Counted from the first letter of the stretch, positions 1 to 9,944 are shown. The stretch: DNA of 55,368 nt from an uncultured Prevotella sp. (GCA_947170725.1 CAMVUM010000021.1:1-55368), one strand, 5' to 3'. Notes: generated by a model from the sequence alone, not told the origin. Numbers and translations are program-made.

Positions 1-2286
1 GCCCAATTTGATATTATAAAATGAAAACAACTTTCCATCAATAGCAATAAACACTCTAGAAGTGCCCTCCTCTTTATCCTTCAAAATATTATATTTAAAG
101 AACTTTTGTAGGTTTGAGTCACTTAATAATGTTACCAATTTCTCTTTCCATTTATCGCCCACATTTGCTTTTGACGCATTATTATATAACGACAAGTAAA
201 ACAAACCTACTAGATGCTTCAGTATGGATGCAGAATCTGTGGGATTTAATTCATAAAAGGACATCGCTAAAGTTTGATTTCCATCCAAGCTTTGGGAATT
301 TGCTGTAGATTGGCTGCCAGATTCATTGCCATTGATCTTTGGTACCTTTATAGACGTATTGATTATGTTCTGTAAATGTAGAATTACATTTTGAATATCA
401 TCGTTTATGATCAAGGTATCACAAAAAGATGATAACTTAAACAGTTTTGCTCTATATGAGTTTATCTCTTTCTGAGACAATCCATCGTTAATCTTGCTTT
501 CTATTTCGCTTTTTAAGGATTCAATTTCTTTCGCTAAAATGTCTGATTTCGCTTGTGTTTTGCGCTCCTCTAGCATATTATCGTAATCAATAAACAACTG
601 CTCTAGCTTATCATCCTTTCTAAAATACTCAATTTTATCGTTATGGTAGCTTTGTATTTCATTAGATGACAATGTAGAAATCTCTTGCAATGCTTTTTCA
701 ATATACTTTTCTGCAAATAGTTTCTTTGATAACTGATATTGATTTATTGCTGCTTGATAATGTGCAAGACACATTTCTTCAGCTCTGATATGAGTGATGT
801 TTTTAGATGTCACTGAGAAAGATAAAACGTTAAAACTACCAGTGAAAAGAACACATTGTCCATTTTTTACTTCAATAACATTCTTTTTATGAAATGCAGG
901 AAGTTCCACATGGAAGAATTGTTTAACATATTCGGATTCTAAAGATTTAAGGGCCTTTTGAGATTGATCTCCCACCATTTTATCTTTGTGGCTGTCAAGT
1001 CCTCCATCAGGAGCTGAGTACGAGATAAACACCTTGCCTCCTTGTTTAAGATAGTTCTTAATCAATGGAAGACGGTTACGTATGAATGCGCCATCTCCCA
1101 CCCAAGGGCTAGACAACCAAATTTCATCAGGTTTGTCTGTTTGGAAAATACTATGCAATTCTGACTCAAATGCAATAGAGTCGTACAATGCCCGCTTATG
1201 AAGTCTTTCTGATAGGTCATCTGGGTTTATTTCTTCTTTTACTTTATTCTCTTCACCTACTGCAGCTTGCTTATCCTCTTGTTCTATAAGTTTCTTCTCT
1301 GCGGAAATAATATTTTTAATATCTTCCTTAACCAAAGGATCCGACTTCGCTAGTTCTAAGTCATCATATATAGCAAGGTCTTCACTCTCACTGGCAGTTT
1401 GCAGCATTTGTGAAAACAATGCCTGCTTTAAATCCACATCCTCCTCAATTAATTGAGATAATGGATGTAAAACAGCCTGTGTCGTATCATCATAAACAAT
1501 TGTCCTTACATGTTTCGTTCTGATACTCTGAACAAAACACACTGTTAAATCGTACTTATAAAAATTATGATTTTGTGACGTAGCTTCCTGAAGAATAAAT
1601 CTTTCTTTTGAACTCTGCATATTAGATGCTTGGATCTCCGAAAGTTTTTTGATTTCCTCAAAAGTAAGAGGCAATAACGATTCGTTCTCTTTGAAAAAAT
1701 CAGATTCGTCAACAAGCTGAATATCGTCAGCAGAGACACAATCTCGCAATCCGGTAAAAGAATGATTTTTATTCAAATACCAAAGTTCAAAATCTGAACT
1801 AAAAGATTTCATTCTCTCACCATGAGCCGCAAATTCCTTACCTTGTTCCGTTATAAAATATGCAGACTCGTCACCTCGCACAAGGTTGTATCGAATCATA
1901 GTGTCGATGGCGCTACGAATCATTTTTTGTTCAGCAATGTCATGTTCAATATCCAATCCCAATATTTTACCAATATTGGAAAGGGATGTTTGACCATCTA
2001 TACTGATTATGCCAACAACTGCCTTTTCGAATGCAGAAATCTTCTCAGGTTTGTTAGTTATACCTTTATACGACTGAGCAATGAACTTTATTGTATATGG
2101 AATATATCCGATAATAAGCTCGGATATAGCCTTGTAATTTTCAATGACTCGATTGAGGCACTGATCTAACGTCTCTTCAATCATTTCATTTTTATCAACA
2201 CCTTTCTTTTGAGGTTTAGACTTCAAATTCTTTATCTTTGGGTTGAAATTTTTGTTTCGCCCCTTGTTATATGTATTTTGTTTCAT
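1..2286 (-). CDS. PLD-superfamily (phospholipase D-like) protein, 3' end cut by the window
   Basis: This open frame begins with an ATG at 2286 that overlaps the helicase stop (ATGA, 2283-2286) and stays open for 762 codons to the window edge, so the C-terminus is missing. Residues about 65-155 look like a winged-helix region (AFEKAVVGIISIDGQTSLSN). Residues about 380-490 look like one PLD half-domain: IWLSSPWVG, then a core with His466, Lys468 and GSFN at 483-486. The Asp normally found five residues after the Lys is not there (position 473 is Val), so the HKD motif is degenerate. A charged, probably coiled-coil stretch follows at about 500-620. Translational overlap with the helicase implies one operon and probably one complex. 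PLD domains in such contexts are usually nucleases; nuclease activity here is inference, and the atypical motif makes a nucleic-acid-binding or inactive version possible. Confidence 0.75.
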   Translation of the reverse strand, partial: MKQNTYNKGRNKNFNPKIKNLKSKPQKKGVDKNEMIEETLDQCLNRVIENYKAISELIIGYIPYTIKFIAQSYKGITNKPEKISAFEKAVVGIISIDGQTSLSNIGKILGLDIEHDIAEQKMIRSAIDTMIRYNLVRGDESAYFITEQGKEFAAHGERMKSFSSDFELWYLNKNHSFTGLRDCVSADDIQLVDESDFFKENESLLPLTFEEIKKLSEIQASNMQSSKERFILQEATSQNHNFYKYDLTVCFVQSIRTKHVRTIVYDDTTQAVLHPLSQLIEEDVDLKQALFSQMLQTASESEDLAIYDDLELAKSDPLVKEDIKNIISAEKKLIEQEDKQAAVGEENKVKEEINPDDLSERLHKRALYDSIAFESELHSIFQTDKPDEIWLSSPWVGDGAFIRNRLPLIKNYLKQGGKVFISYSAPDGGLDSHKDKMVGDQSQKALKSLESEYVKQFFHVELPAFHKKNVIEVKNGQCVLFTGSFNVLSFSVTSKNITHIRAEEMCLAHYQAAINQYQLSKKLFAEKYIEKALQEISTLSSNEIQSYHNDKIEYFRKDDKLEQLFIDYDNMLEERKTQAKSDILAKEIESLKSEIESKINDGLSQKEINSYRAKLFKLSSFCDTLIINDDIQNVILHLQNIINTSIKVPKINGNESGSQSTANSQSLDGNQTLAMSFYELNPTDSASILKHLVGLFYLSLYNNASKANVGDKWKEKLVTLLSDSNLQKFFKYNILKDKEEGTSRVFIAIDGKLFSFYNIKLG

Positions 2287-5200
2287 CTTACCAAGTCTTG
2301 AAGTTGTTTAATGTCAAAATGTTCCATCTCGTCAATTGATCTTTGATAGTGAGCATTCTGTCTAAAGAACTGTTTGTTTCCGACCACTATTAACAGTCTT
2401 CTTGCACGGGAGAAACCTACGTTAATACGTCTTATATCTTCTGCGAATCCATAGCGATGCTCTTTATTGCTTCTCACCGTTGAAATTATAATTATGTTAC
2501 GTTCCATTCCTTGGAATTTGTCGACAACATTAATTCGGAATGGAAGTGATTTGTCAATTTTTCCATCCTTATACATTTCTTTAATCTTGCCGTATTGAGC
2601 TCCATAGAACGTTATAATACCAATCTCCTTGTCTTCTGGTTTCTCTTGTGAATCCATAAACTTTTGGAATCCGTCTGCCTTCTGTAAAGCCTTAATAACA
2701 GTCCTAATAGCATTTAGTTCACCATTATTTACGTAAGAAGTAGAACCACTTGGTTGGCTTTCAGGCGTATCTACATCAACCCAGATTGCATGTGTCTGGG
2801 GATCAATGAATCCTGGAAGGGTAAGACCGTGATATCGACTTCCTCTTGCATTATATTCTTCATTATCCATATCTTCATCTGCAAGACCACACTTCAATCC
2901 GTCTTCAAGTTCTTCACTGTAGAAATGACTTATCGTATTCATTATCTGCTTATGCATACGGTATTGGGTATCAAGGGTAGCAACTATTGAAGGCTTTAGT
3001 TTAAATGCAGACCTAAACAATAATTCAAATTGCGACTCTTGGAAGCTTTCTATGGTTTCCGCCAACACCTTCTGATTAGCTTTCTTCAATGATAATACAA
3101 TGTTGTCTTCATTCATCATTGGAGGCAGCTGCTTGTGATCACCTATGATTATAATTTTCTTTCCCCAAACCATAGGTACAGACATCTCCAATGGTGTAGC
3201 TTTACTTGCCTCATCCATTATTACAACGTCAAAAGCATTCTCATTGTTACCAAACAATAGTGCATATATTTCCTGTAGTTGCTTTGAACCACAGATACTA
3301 CATGTAGCAGCTACAAGGTTTACATTACTCTTATAGGCTTCGTAGAATTGTTCTCTCGTGTTTCGGTCACGAACAATAAGATCTTTCTTCCATTGATCAA
3401 TAACGGACGCATACTTCTCATCTTCTGTCATGTCTCGAAGAATTGAGTCTATCCAAATATTTACTCCATTGTCTTCATTTTCAGCGTTTGTTTTTTTACA
3501 CCAATCTTCCATGAAATCAAGCATGTACCTTTTAGCTTCTATTCCAATTTCTTTTTCTGTTGAAGCATTTTGAATTCGAACAGGTCTAATACCTCTACGT
3601 CCCTGCAATCGTTCAAGTGCGTTGTCAACGGCAAGATTTGTTTGGGATGTTAGAAGAATCTTCGAATCAGGTTTCTTAAGAATTTGTTGCCATATAATCT
3701 CAGCAATGACAGTTGTTTTACCAGTGCCAGGAGGACCTTGAATAATGGCTATATCAGGAGCAGAGACAGCTTTTGCTACTGCCTCTAATTGTTTCTCATT
3801 AAGATAATTCTCTATCTTAGTTTCTGTTATTTGTTTCTTTACCTCTTCAAGATCTTCGTCAAACTCACCTGCATACCTGGGGTCAAATAAGAAATCACAT
3901 AACCTTGGATTGGCAGGAGCGGGAATTCTTTTTGTTTTAGAACGAGGATAGAATTGGTTAGGATTGGTAATACGCAACATAGAATCGCTCAATCTTCTTA
4001 ACTCTGAAGATTTGCCAACCATTGGGAATTGCAAGTAGTCACCGACATGAATAAATTTCGCAACTTGCCCTTTGGCATTGCGATCTTCCATGTAATCTAT
4101 AAAATCTGAACTAATTTCTAACTTTATACTATTGAGTTTCCTGCCAATACATCTGCCTAATGTTAAAGCATTTCTTAGCATTTGAGCCCTATTCCTTCTC
4201 AATTCATTGATTTCGTCGTAATCCTGATATTCTTCCTCATATGCCATATCTATGGCTTCGCTAATAGCATCATATTCATTCGCCTTAATAAGATTAACAT
4301 CTTCATTTACATAACCATTTCTAAGATTCTTTTCAAATCTTATATTGAGTTGGTGATCAAACTCAAAAGATAATATGGTTTTACCTTCATCATTAGTCTC
4401 AAATTCATTAGTAAGCAAAGATGGATATAAACTTATACAAGAGTTTATAGCATTATGGAAAGAGCTTAACTCATCCATATCTGTATATTCTATGGTATAA
4501 TTAAGAATCTTACATGTCTCATCGTTTTCAAATGAGGCAGTAAAAGACGGTGTTATCTCTGTGATTTTCTCCGCTATTTCTTTATATACCTTTTTACAAT
4601 AATTGACATCATCACTCAAGAGCTTGATGACAACAGAAGGATGATATTCCTGTTCTTGAATGCTAAGAGATCCACCACAACATTGACGAACCTCAGAAAA
4701 TAATTCAACATAATTATCGTAATCAGTTGGATAGAACTCAACTGATCCTGATGCAGCTTTGATTTTGATCTGCTTTTTTGAAACAAAATGTAGCTGCATA
4801 TCACGCAGCAAACCTTTATTTGGAATCACAAAACACCCATAATCATATTCTTTTCTTATGAAAGTCTTATTGTCATAAGCAGCTATGACCTTCTGATGCA
4901 TCTCATACGCAGTATTGAAGAAAGAATAAGAATCATTTGTACTGAAAATATAAGAGGCACCATTTACAGAAAGGCCCTCAATTTGTACATCTGGCCTGAA
5001 TTCTGTTGGAGTAAAAATTGCTCTACACGCTGCAATTCTTATACTTTGGAGTGCAGGTTCATTTAAGTTTAGATAAGTTTTACCTTGGGTCTTGATGAGT
5101 AGTTGACCACTAACAGTATCCAATACATCAATTACACCTGCCATTTTCTTTATAGCAGACGTAATAGAAGAAATATCCTGATTACTCTTAAAAGAAGTAG

Positions 5201-6266
5201 TGATAACCGTTTGACGCTCCGTTGTTAAAGTTTCTGGATATTTTGATTGCACTAATCTGTCAAGATATAATGCTTCGCTATCATCCTTAAAGGTATAAAC
5301 ACCTTCAGCATAATCAAATTTTGCATCAAAATCTTTTAAAGATAAATTTATATCTTCCAACAATTCGTCAAGATTATCAGATGACTGAAGTGTTAGACTA
5401 CCAGAAATGACATGCTCTACATCTTCAGCTAACTTATAACAGTTATCAGCTGCAGCACTTGACAATTCCTCCAGTATTTCTTCAGCTATATCAACATATC
5501 CTGCAAAAGATATTTCGCCCTTCTTGTTTGTTACAAATTCAACATTAGGATTGCGGTATTTTGTTGATGGAACACCTTTAATTGCAGAAACTAATCTTTG
5601 TTGCAGAGTAGGTGCCTTAACCTTTAAAGTCAATGTACTATAAGTTCGGTTATTAAAATGTTCCTTTTCTATAGTACCTACTTCTTCAACAATAAACAAT
5701 TCTTTTTTGTCTGTATTTAGAGCTCTTTCGCCATCAATATAAGCTTTCCACATTCTTCGAGATTGCTCTCTGTTAATTTCTCGTATTGGTTCTTTTAAAG
5801 ATGTTAGGCTCGTGCAGAAATCCTTTATCTCGCGATAGGATGTCATAAGGTCATTACGATCAAGGAAATCCATGAGGTTGTGGTTAATGTATTCTTCTGC
5901 CATGAATTTTAGATTCATGCTTTTGTATTCAGAAGGATCCGTAGGCACAACAATCTCTTCATCTGAGATGTAACTTAAGGAAAATTCAGTTAAATTTTGT
6001 CTTGCTGTCACATAGATGGACAACCTCAATTCTTCAATAATGAATTGATACTTTCGAAAATCTTTTTTATCCTTTCCCTTATACACGATTTTGCACTCAT
6101 GAACGCCAAGAATGCTATCAAATATTTCTTTTGCTGTCTGAGTAATAGATTTTATATAGTTTTTGCTATACTCAAAGGCTTGTTGAGAATACACAATAAT
6201 ACATGGCGTTGACTCCAATACCTCTGTAAAAAGTTCCTCTGTGAACGTTCTATCTAATTCTGCCAT
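2283..6266 (-). CDS. Superfamily 1 DNA/RNA helicase (COG1112/DNA2-NAM7 type), 1327 aa
   Basis: The C-terminal half carries a complete SF1 helicase core: Walker A GPPGTGKTT at about 845-853, Walker B DEASKA at about 1017, motif III GDHKQLPP at about 1042, TQYRMHK at about 1100, VVDKFQGMERN at about 1249 and FSRARRLL at about 1283. This order and spelling is the DNA2/NAM7/Upf1-like class. The first 800 or so residues match nothing I recognise; they are acidic, show no membrane segment, and may be a sensor or nucleic-acid-binding region. The gene sits 6 bases after the 150-aa gene and overlaps the PLD-like gene by 4 bases. Helicases of this class paired with PLD proteins occur in antiphage systems such as Mokosh, so a defence role is likely. 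Helicase identity is secure; polarity, substrate and role are not. Confidence 0.9.
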   Translation of the reverse strand: MAELDRTFTEELFTEVLESTPCIIVYSQQAFEYSKNYIKSITQTAKEIFDSILGVHECKIVYKGKDKKDFRKYQFIIEELRLSIYVTARQNLTEFSLSYISDEEIVVPTDPSEYKSMNLKFMAEEYINHNLMDFLDRNDLMTSYREIKDFCTSLTSLKEPIREINREQSRRMWKAYIDGERALNTDKKELFIVEEVGTIEKEHFNNRTYSTLTLKVKAPTLQQRLVSAIKGVPSTKYRNPNVEFVTNKKGEISFAGYVDIAEEILEELSSAAADNCYKLAEDVEHVISGSLTLQSSDNLDELLEDINLSLKDFDAKFDYAEGVYTFKDDSEALYLDRLVQSKYPETLTTERQTVITTSFKSNQDISSITSAIKKMAGVIDVLDTVSGQLLIKTQGKTYLNLNEPALQSIRIAACRAIFTPTEFRPDVQIEGLSVNGASYIFSTNDSYSFFNTAYEMHQKVIAAYDNKTFIRKEYDYGCFVIPNKGLLRDMQLHFVSKKQIKIKAASGSVEFYPTDYDNYVELFSEVRQCCGGSLSIQEQEYHPSVVIKLLSDDVNYCKKVYKEIAEKITEITPSFTASFENDETCKILNYTIEYTDMDELSSFHNAINSCISLYPSLLTNEFETNDEGKTILSFEFDHQLNIRFEKNLRNGYVNEDVNLIKANEYDAISEAIDMAYEEEYQDYDEINELRRNRAQMLRNALTLGRCIGRKLNSIKLEISSDFIDYMEDRNAKGQVAKFIHVGDYLQFPMVGKSSELRRLSDSMLRITNPNQFYPRSKTKRIPAPANPRLCDFLFDPRYAGEFDEDLEEVKKQITETKIENYLNEKQLEAVAKAVSAPDIAIIQGPPGTGKTTVIAEIIWQQILKKPDSKILLTSQTNLAVDNALERLQGRRGIRPVRIQNASTEKEIGIEAKRYMLDFMEDWCKKTNAENEDNGVNIWIDSILRDMTEDEKYASVIDQWKKDLIVRDRNTREQFYEAYKSNVNLVAATCSICGSKQLQEIYALLFGNNENAFDVVIMDEASKATPLEMSVPMVWGKKIIIIGDHKQLPPMMNEDNIVLSLKKANQKVLAETIESFQESQFELLFRSAFKLKPSIVATLDTQYRMHKQIMNTISHFYSEELEDGLKCGLADEDMDNEEYNARGSRYHGLTLPGFIDPQTHAIWVDVDTPESQPSGSTSYVNNGELNAIRTVIKALQKADGFQKFMDSQEKPEDKEIGIITFYGAQYGKIKEMYKDGKIDKSLPFRINVVDKFQGMERNIIIISTVRSNKEHRYGFAEDIRRINVGFSRARRLLIVVGNKQFFRQNAHYQRSIDEMEHFDIKQLQDLVR

Positions 6267-6272
6267 GTCTTT

Positions 6273-6725
6273 TTATTTTAGATAAACAATGCTTATATTT
6301 CGATCGTACATATTTAATTGCGCTCGAACAATACTATTGTCCTCGATCATAATAACTAAACCATAATTTGCAAATGATGCTACTTCCATAGGAGCTCCGA
6401 TTGCTAAAGCATTTTCGTCATAACCATAACCTCTGAATTCAATAATGTTCTCTTGCTTATTTACGATTTTCATTCGTTTTGGGGACATTTGAATATTGTT
6501 CTGCCATAATGGATGAATACCATCCATATTGTACATTGTTACAGTGTATCCTTCGGCACCTTCAATATTCTTTTCAATTGTTATTCTACGATGACAATTG
6601 TAGTTATGACCAGAGACATTTTGCCCATTTTGGAAGCGGACATGGTCTGATGAATCGAAAACAATTTTCCCACAAGGAGGATTATTGTCTCCTTTTATTA
6701 TGCTGGATAAAAAATCTAATTCCAT
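6273..6725 (-). CDS. Unknown 150-aa protein of the helicase-PLD operon
   Basis: I do not recognise this protein. It has no signal peptide or membrane segment. Its composition is beta-strand-like, with alternating hydrophobic residues (YTVTMYNMDGIHPLW in the middle, YGLVIMIEDNSIVRAQLNMY near the end). It lies 26 bases after the UpxY-like gene and 6 bases before the helicase, which is tight enough for a single transcript and suggests it belongs to the same system, perhaps as a regulator, sensor or small structural subunit. The start is the first ATG after the upstream gene. A function cannot be assigned from sequence alone. Confidence 0.75.
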   Translation of the reverse strand: MELDFLSSIIKGDNNPPCGKIVFDSSDHVRFQNGQNVSGHNYNCHRRITIEKNIEGAEGYTVTMYNMDGIHPLWQNNIQMSPKRMKIVNKQENIIEFRGYGYDENALAIGAPMEVASFANYGLVIMIEDNSIVRAQLNMYDRNISIVYLK

Positions 6726-6751
6726 TAGCTAATATTTTTATTTTTGTATTG

Positions 6752-7469
6752 TTAATCATTGATTATCTTTATAGCATCTTTGGGTATATAAGCGGTTGCA
6801 ACCAAATAGCCCTCAAATAATTCCACGACAACTCTTTGCTGCCCAGCAATCCTTGCCACTCTACCATGAATATCCTTAAACTCTCCCTCTGTCACAATGA
6901 CCATATCTCCTAATTTATATTGGATAAATTCTGTTGTAACAGGAATTATGTGCGAATTCTTGATAGATGTTAGTCTGATGAAGTTATTCATCGCTTCATC
7001 ACAGATGGTAAGTGGAGGATTACGGTCAGGATTGTCTTGACGTTGGGAAGTGTGATCGAAGTAATAACTTAGTAGATTTCTGATTTCATTAGTACTTACT
7101 TTGATTTCATAGAGCAATGTTTCAACTTGTTCTGCTGTAGCATGAACAAAAAGAAATGAGGAGAGAAGAGGCTCTGTTATGATTCGCTTGTTTCCTTACT
7201 TCTTTATATCGCAAAGGAACATAGCATTCCAAGCCTTTAGCTTCTACAAAATCTTTAGCTTTGAGAACGCGACCATATGAAACTCGCAGAACAAACCATT
7301 GTTTGTTTTCGGATGGTACATTCTCTACCGACACCCCACCTTTGTTCTTTAAGATGGAGGGCGTACAAGAGGTAAGTCTTGCACTTGGACACGATGAGCC
7401 TGTGTCGGTAGGCTGCCCATTATACAATGAAACGTCAGCCGTTAAAGGCTGTTTGATATTATCTTCCAA
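6752..7469 (-). pseudogene. UpxY/NusG-family transcription antiterminator, split by one frameshift
   Basis: Two frames together make one UpxY-like protein of about 240 residues. The first (from ATG 7469) carries the NusG N-terminal signature KQWFVLRVSYGRVLKAKDF and CYVPLRYKEVR, then runs into meaningless sequence and a stop at 7122. The family reading resumes one frame over at about 7190 with NKRIITEPLLSSFLFVHAT and continues through a KOW-like segment (KLGDMVIVTEGEFKDIHGRV, IAGQQRVVVELFEG) to a stop at 6752. A single-base change in the AGGAAACAAG stretch would restore the frame. UpxY proteins bind RNA polymerase at leader regions and promote transcription of long Bacteroidales operons, usually capsule loci. 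Here it heads the helicase operon. It may be a true pseudogene, a phase-off or frameshifted gene, or a sequence error. Confidence 0.8.
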
Positions 7470-7536
7470 TGTTATTGCTCAGAGGTTAGATTAAACCAAT
7501 AGACTTTCTTTTGATAGAATTGTCAATTATTGACCA

Positions 7537-7565
7537 CAAAAGTAGGAAATCTTATTCAGACGAAA
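7537..7565 (-). promoter_or_regulatory. Candidate promoter of the UpxY-helicase-PLD operon
   Basis: Reading the minus strand, TACTTTTG (7544-7537) matches the Bacteroidota -7 box TAnnTTTG. A TTTC at 7565-7562 lies 17 bases upstream in place of the TTTG -33 box. Transcription would begin near 7530, leaving a leader of about 60 bases before the ATG at 7469, which is where a UpxY-type factor could act. The promoter lies only about 70 bases from the hairpin that follows the relaxase remnant, so it sits at the border of the mobile element. Confidence 0.5.
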
Positions 7566-7614
7566 GAATAAATCATTGGAAATCTTTACTTCTGGCATCA
7601 CATTTCTGTAATTT

Positions 7615-7651
7615 GAGGCGATTTGCAGTAACCAACGCCACAAATCGCCTC
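7615..7651. repeat. Perfect 11-bp inverted repeat at the left end of the mobile element
   Basis: GAGGCGATTTG (7615-7625) and CAAATCGCCTC (7641-7651) are exact inverse copies around a 15-base loop. It lies just beyond the stop of the relaxase remnant. There is no clean T run on either side, so if it terminates transcription it is not a classical intrinsic terminator. It could also be an end structure or attachment-region hairpin of the element. Confidence 0.6.
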
Positions 7652-7660
7652 TCATTGTCA

Positions 7661-9715
7661 TTATCTGGATAAACCTTGTGACTTCTTTTTGGGTGGTGCT
7701 CCTAACCCCAACTTCTGCGTTCCGTCCCAATTGGTGAGTTGGTCGGCACAGCCGTTGAAACCTCCAGTTGTGACATTGGTTTTTGAGCTGCATGACATAT
7801 AGTCGATGAAGGAGATAAAGTTGTTGATGACATGAGAATCGTACATATTGTCATTTTCCGCAAAGAATTTCGTCCAGTTAGTGACACACTCCATGCGGAA
7901 GTTCGTGCAACCATTCAATGATAGTCCTTCGAGCAACTTGCTGACGGCAGAGGAAAACCTTTCTTTGTACATAGGTCGAAACCGAACTTTTGAGCAATAG
8001 CCATGATGCCATAGTAGATTGACTTTTCTTCTTGCTCGATGAAATCTATTCTATCAGTAAGAGCGAAACTTCTTAGGCTATCTTTGCCATTAGTGACAAT
8101 ACTATTGAGCACTGTCTGTCGTCTGTTTTCTCTTGCTTGCTCTTCATGCTTCGCCTCTTCTGCAAGACGAGTTTCTTGTTCCTTTCGGGCTTTGAGCATC
8201 TTTGCAGCATCGTTATACTCAGGTTCGTTCCAAAATTCATTCCACTTATTGGATAGTCTCTCATAGTCAGACCGAAGTTCCTTTAATTCGCTCTCTGCTT
8301 TGTCTGCACGTGCCGTTTCTGCATTCTTGGCGGTTTGCAGTCTATCCACAGCATCAGCATCAATTAGAGTCAATCGGTATTTGAGTCCATCAACTTCCTC
8401 GCTAAGTGTAGTTACTTTAGCATTAAGGCTCTTTATTTTGGCATCCTTTTCTGAAATAACGGTGTCCTTTGCTTTCAGTTCTTGCGAAAGACTCTTGTTG
8501 CTATCCCATATTATACGGAAACGTTGACCCAATGATGTCGCTGTAGGTTCGCCATTCCATCACAATCCTGATGCTTTGATAAAATTATTAATGGTTTCCT
8601 TGACACCTGCATTGTACGACTCTTTGAGTCTTGCAGCCTCTTCGTTCTTATACTTACCAGGTTGGAATATCTTGGCAAGAAATCCCGATTGTGCCGTTTT
8701 CAGTTCCTTTTGTGCTATCTACTTCTGTTGCGTGACGACGGCAGTCTCGGCTTCAATATTCGCCTTTAGCTTCTCTGCTTCTACAATAGCTAGTTTCGCT
8801 TGTCGTTCAGCTTCAAGAGTAACCTTATGTATGCGTCCACGCATTTCCTCTGGAGACAGTTCATCGTATGGGATGCCTCGCTGCAAGCCATACTTGCAGC
8901 CCACCTCATTGTAGTATTCGGTATGAAGATCTGACAAATACTTCGACTTGTCTTTGGCTGTTTCACCCAAACTTTGGCGTATGATACACGCTCAACAGAA
9001 TCCTTGGGCTGTTCACTTTTGATGTAGTCGGCACGCTCTTCTTTTGGTAATGCTTTCCACTCCTTAGTAGAAAGCACTTTATCAGGATTATCCTTGTGTA
9101 CGTATTTGCTGCCGATACGTCCACGCTTTCTGACTCGCTCCACCGGAACGGTCAACACATGAGCATGAACGCCAGTCTCGTCACAATGCACGTCACAGCC
9201 AATGATGTTCTCCTCTCCCCATAGTCGGCAACAGAAGCGGTATGTATCCTTTGCCCAGTCGGTGATGGCTGGCATTAGCTTTATATAAATGTTGTCTGCG
9301 TAAGGGTCAGAGGTATCTATCTCTTGATTGCCAAAAGCAAGTTTCTTCATCACTTCATGGTCGCCACCGAAAATAATGTTCACCAAACTATTCGGACTGT
9401 TCTTTGCAATCTGATTGGGGTGCTTGGCATCCATATAAGGTTTGAAGCCCAGTTCGTCATGGCGTATTTGTGAACGCTCGTGTAAAGGAACTGGATTGGT
9501 GCCAAGGGGATAACCTTGCATCCTTTGGCGATTTCAAAATTGAGATGCTTGCGAGAGTAGTTGTAGTGATTATTCTTTTCCGTTTCAGCATTCCTTAATC
9601 GGTAACGTTTCTCGTCCCAACCTCTACGTTCAGCTTCGTTGCCCATCTGCGACGAAAACACCTTCTTGTTTGAGCCTACATGGATTGAGGCACGCGGTAT
9701 GTTGTTATAAGTCAT
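7661..9715 (-). pseudogene. MobV (Pre/Mob family) relaxase, multiply disrupted
   Basis: Joining frames gives a nearly full MobV relaxase of about 680 residues starting at ATG 9715: an N-terminal ASIHVGSNKKVFSSQM motif, YSRKHLNFEI, PLGTNPVPLHER, the catalytic metal-binding motif VHCDETGVHAHV, GSKYVHKDNP, a long charged coiled-coil C-terminal half, and a lysine-rich end. Lesions, in order: a frameshift near 9510 (apparent loss of one C from a C run), a frameshift near 8965 (apparent loss of one G in TGGGGTGA), an in-frame TAG at 8719-8721, an in-frame TGA at 8560-8562, and a frameshift near 7945. MobV relaxases nick the transfer origin and lead the strand during mobilization. This copy cannot make a full-length protein, so the element should not self-mobilize through it. 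Confidence 0.9.
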
Positions 9716-9802
9716 TTTGTACTGTGATTTGTTAGGTTCCAGTGATGCCGCTGGCAGCGTTGTAAAAAGTAGTGGTTCAGTAGGTCTCGGGCGGAGCTTG
9801 AG

Positions 9803-9864
9803 CATAATAGAAGGACTTTTTAAGTGAACAGCGCAAGCATGTGAATCTAAAAGTCCCTATTATG
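9803..9864. other. Candidate oriT-type inverted repeat upstream of mobV
   Basis: CATAATAG-AA-GGACTTTT (9803-9820) and AAAAGTCC-CTATTATG (9849-9864) form an imperfect inverted repeat of two 8-bp stems with a 2-base bulge and a 28-base loop. It lies 88 bases upstream of the relaxase start, where MobV elements commonly carry their transfer origin. It does not overlap an intact gene. Assignment as oriT is by position and symmetry only. It could instead be a regulatory hairpin. The rest of 9716-9944 shows no gene I would defend. Confidence 0.4.
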
Positions 9865-9944
9865 TTTATGATTATTTCAGATAATCCGTTGCTCGCCTTG
9901 TGCTTCCACCCAGACTCGCTGTTGATCTGCTGAACTGGTGAATA

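Noticed and set aside
4182..4373. Small plus-strand frames opposite the helicase
   Set aside because: They are short, AT-rich antisense frames without start-site context or motif.
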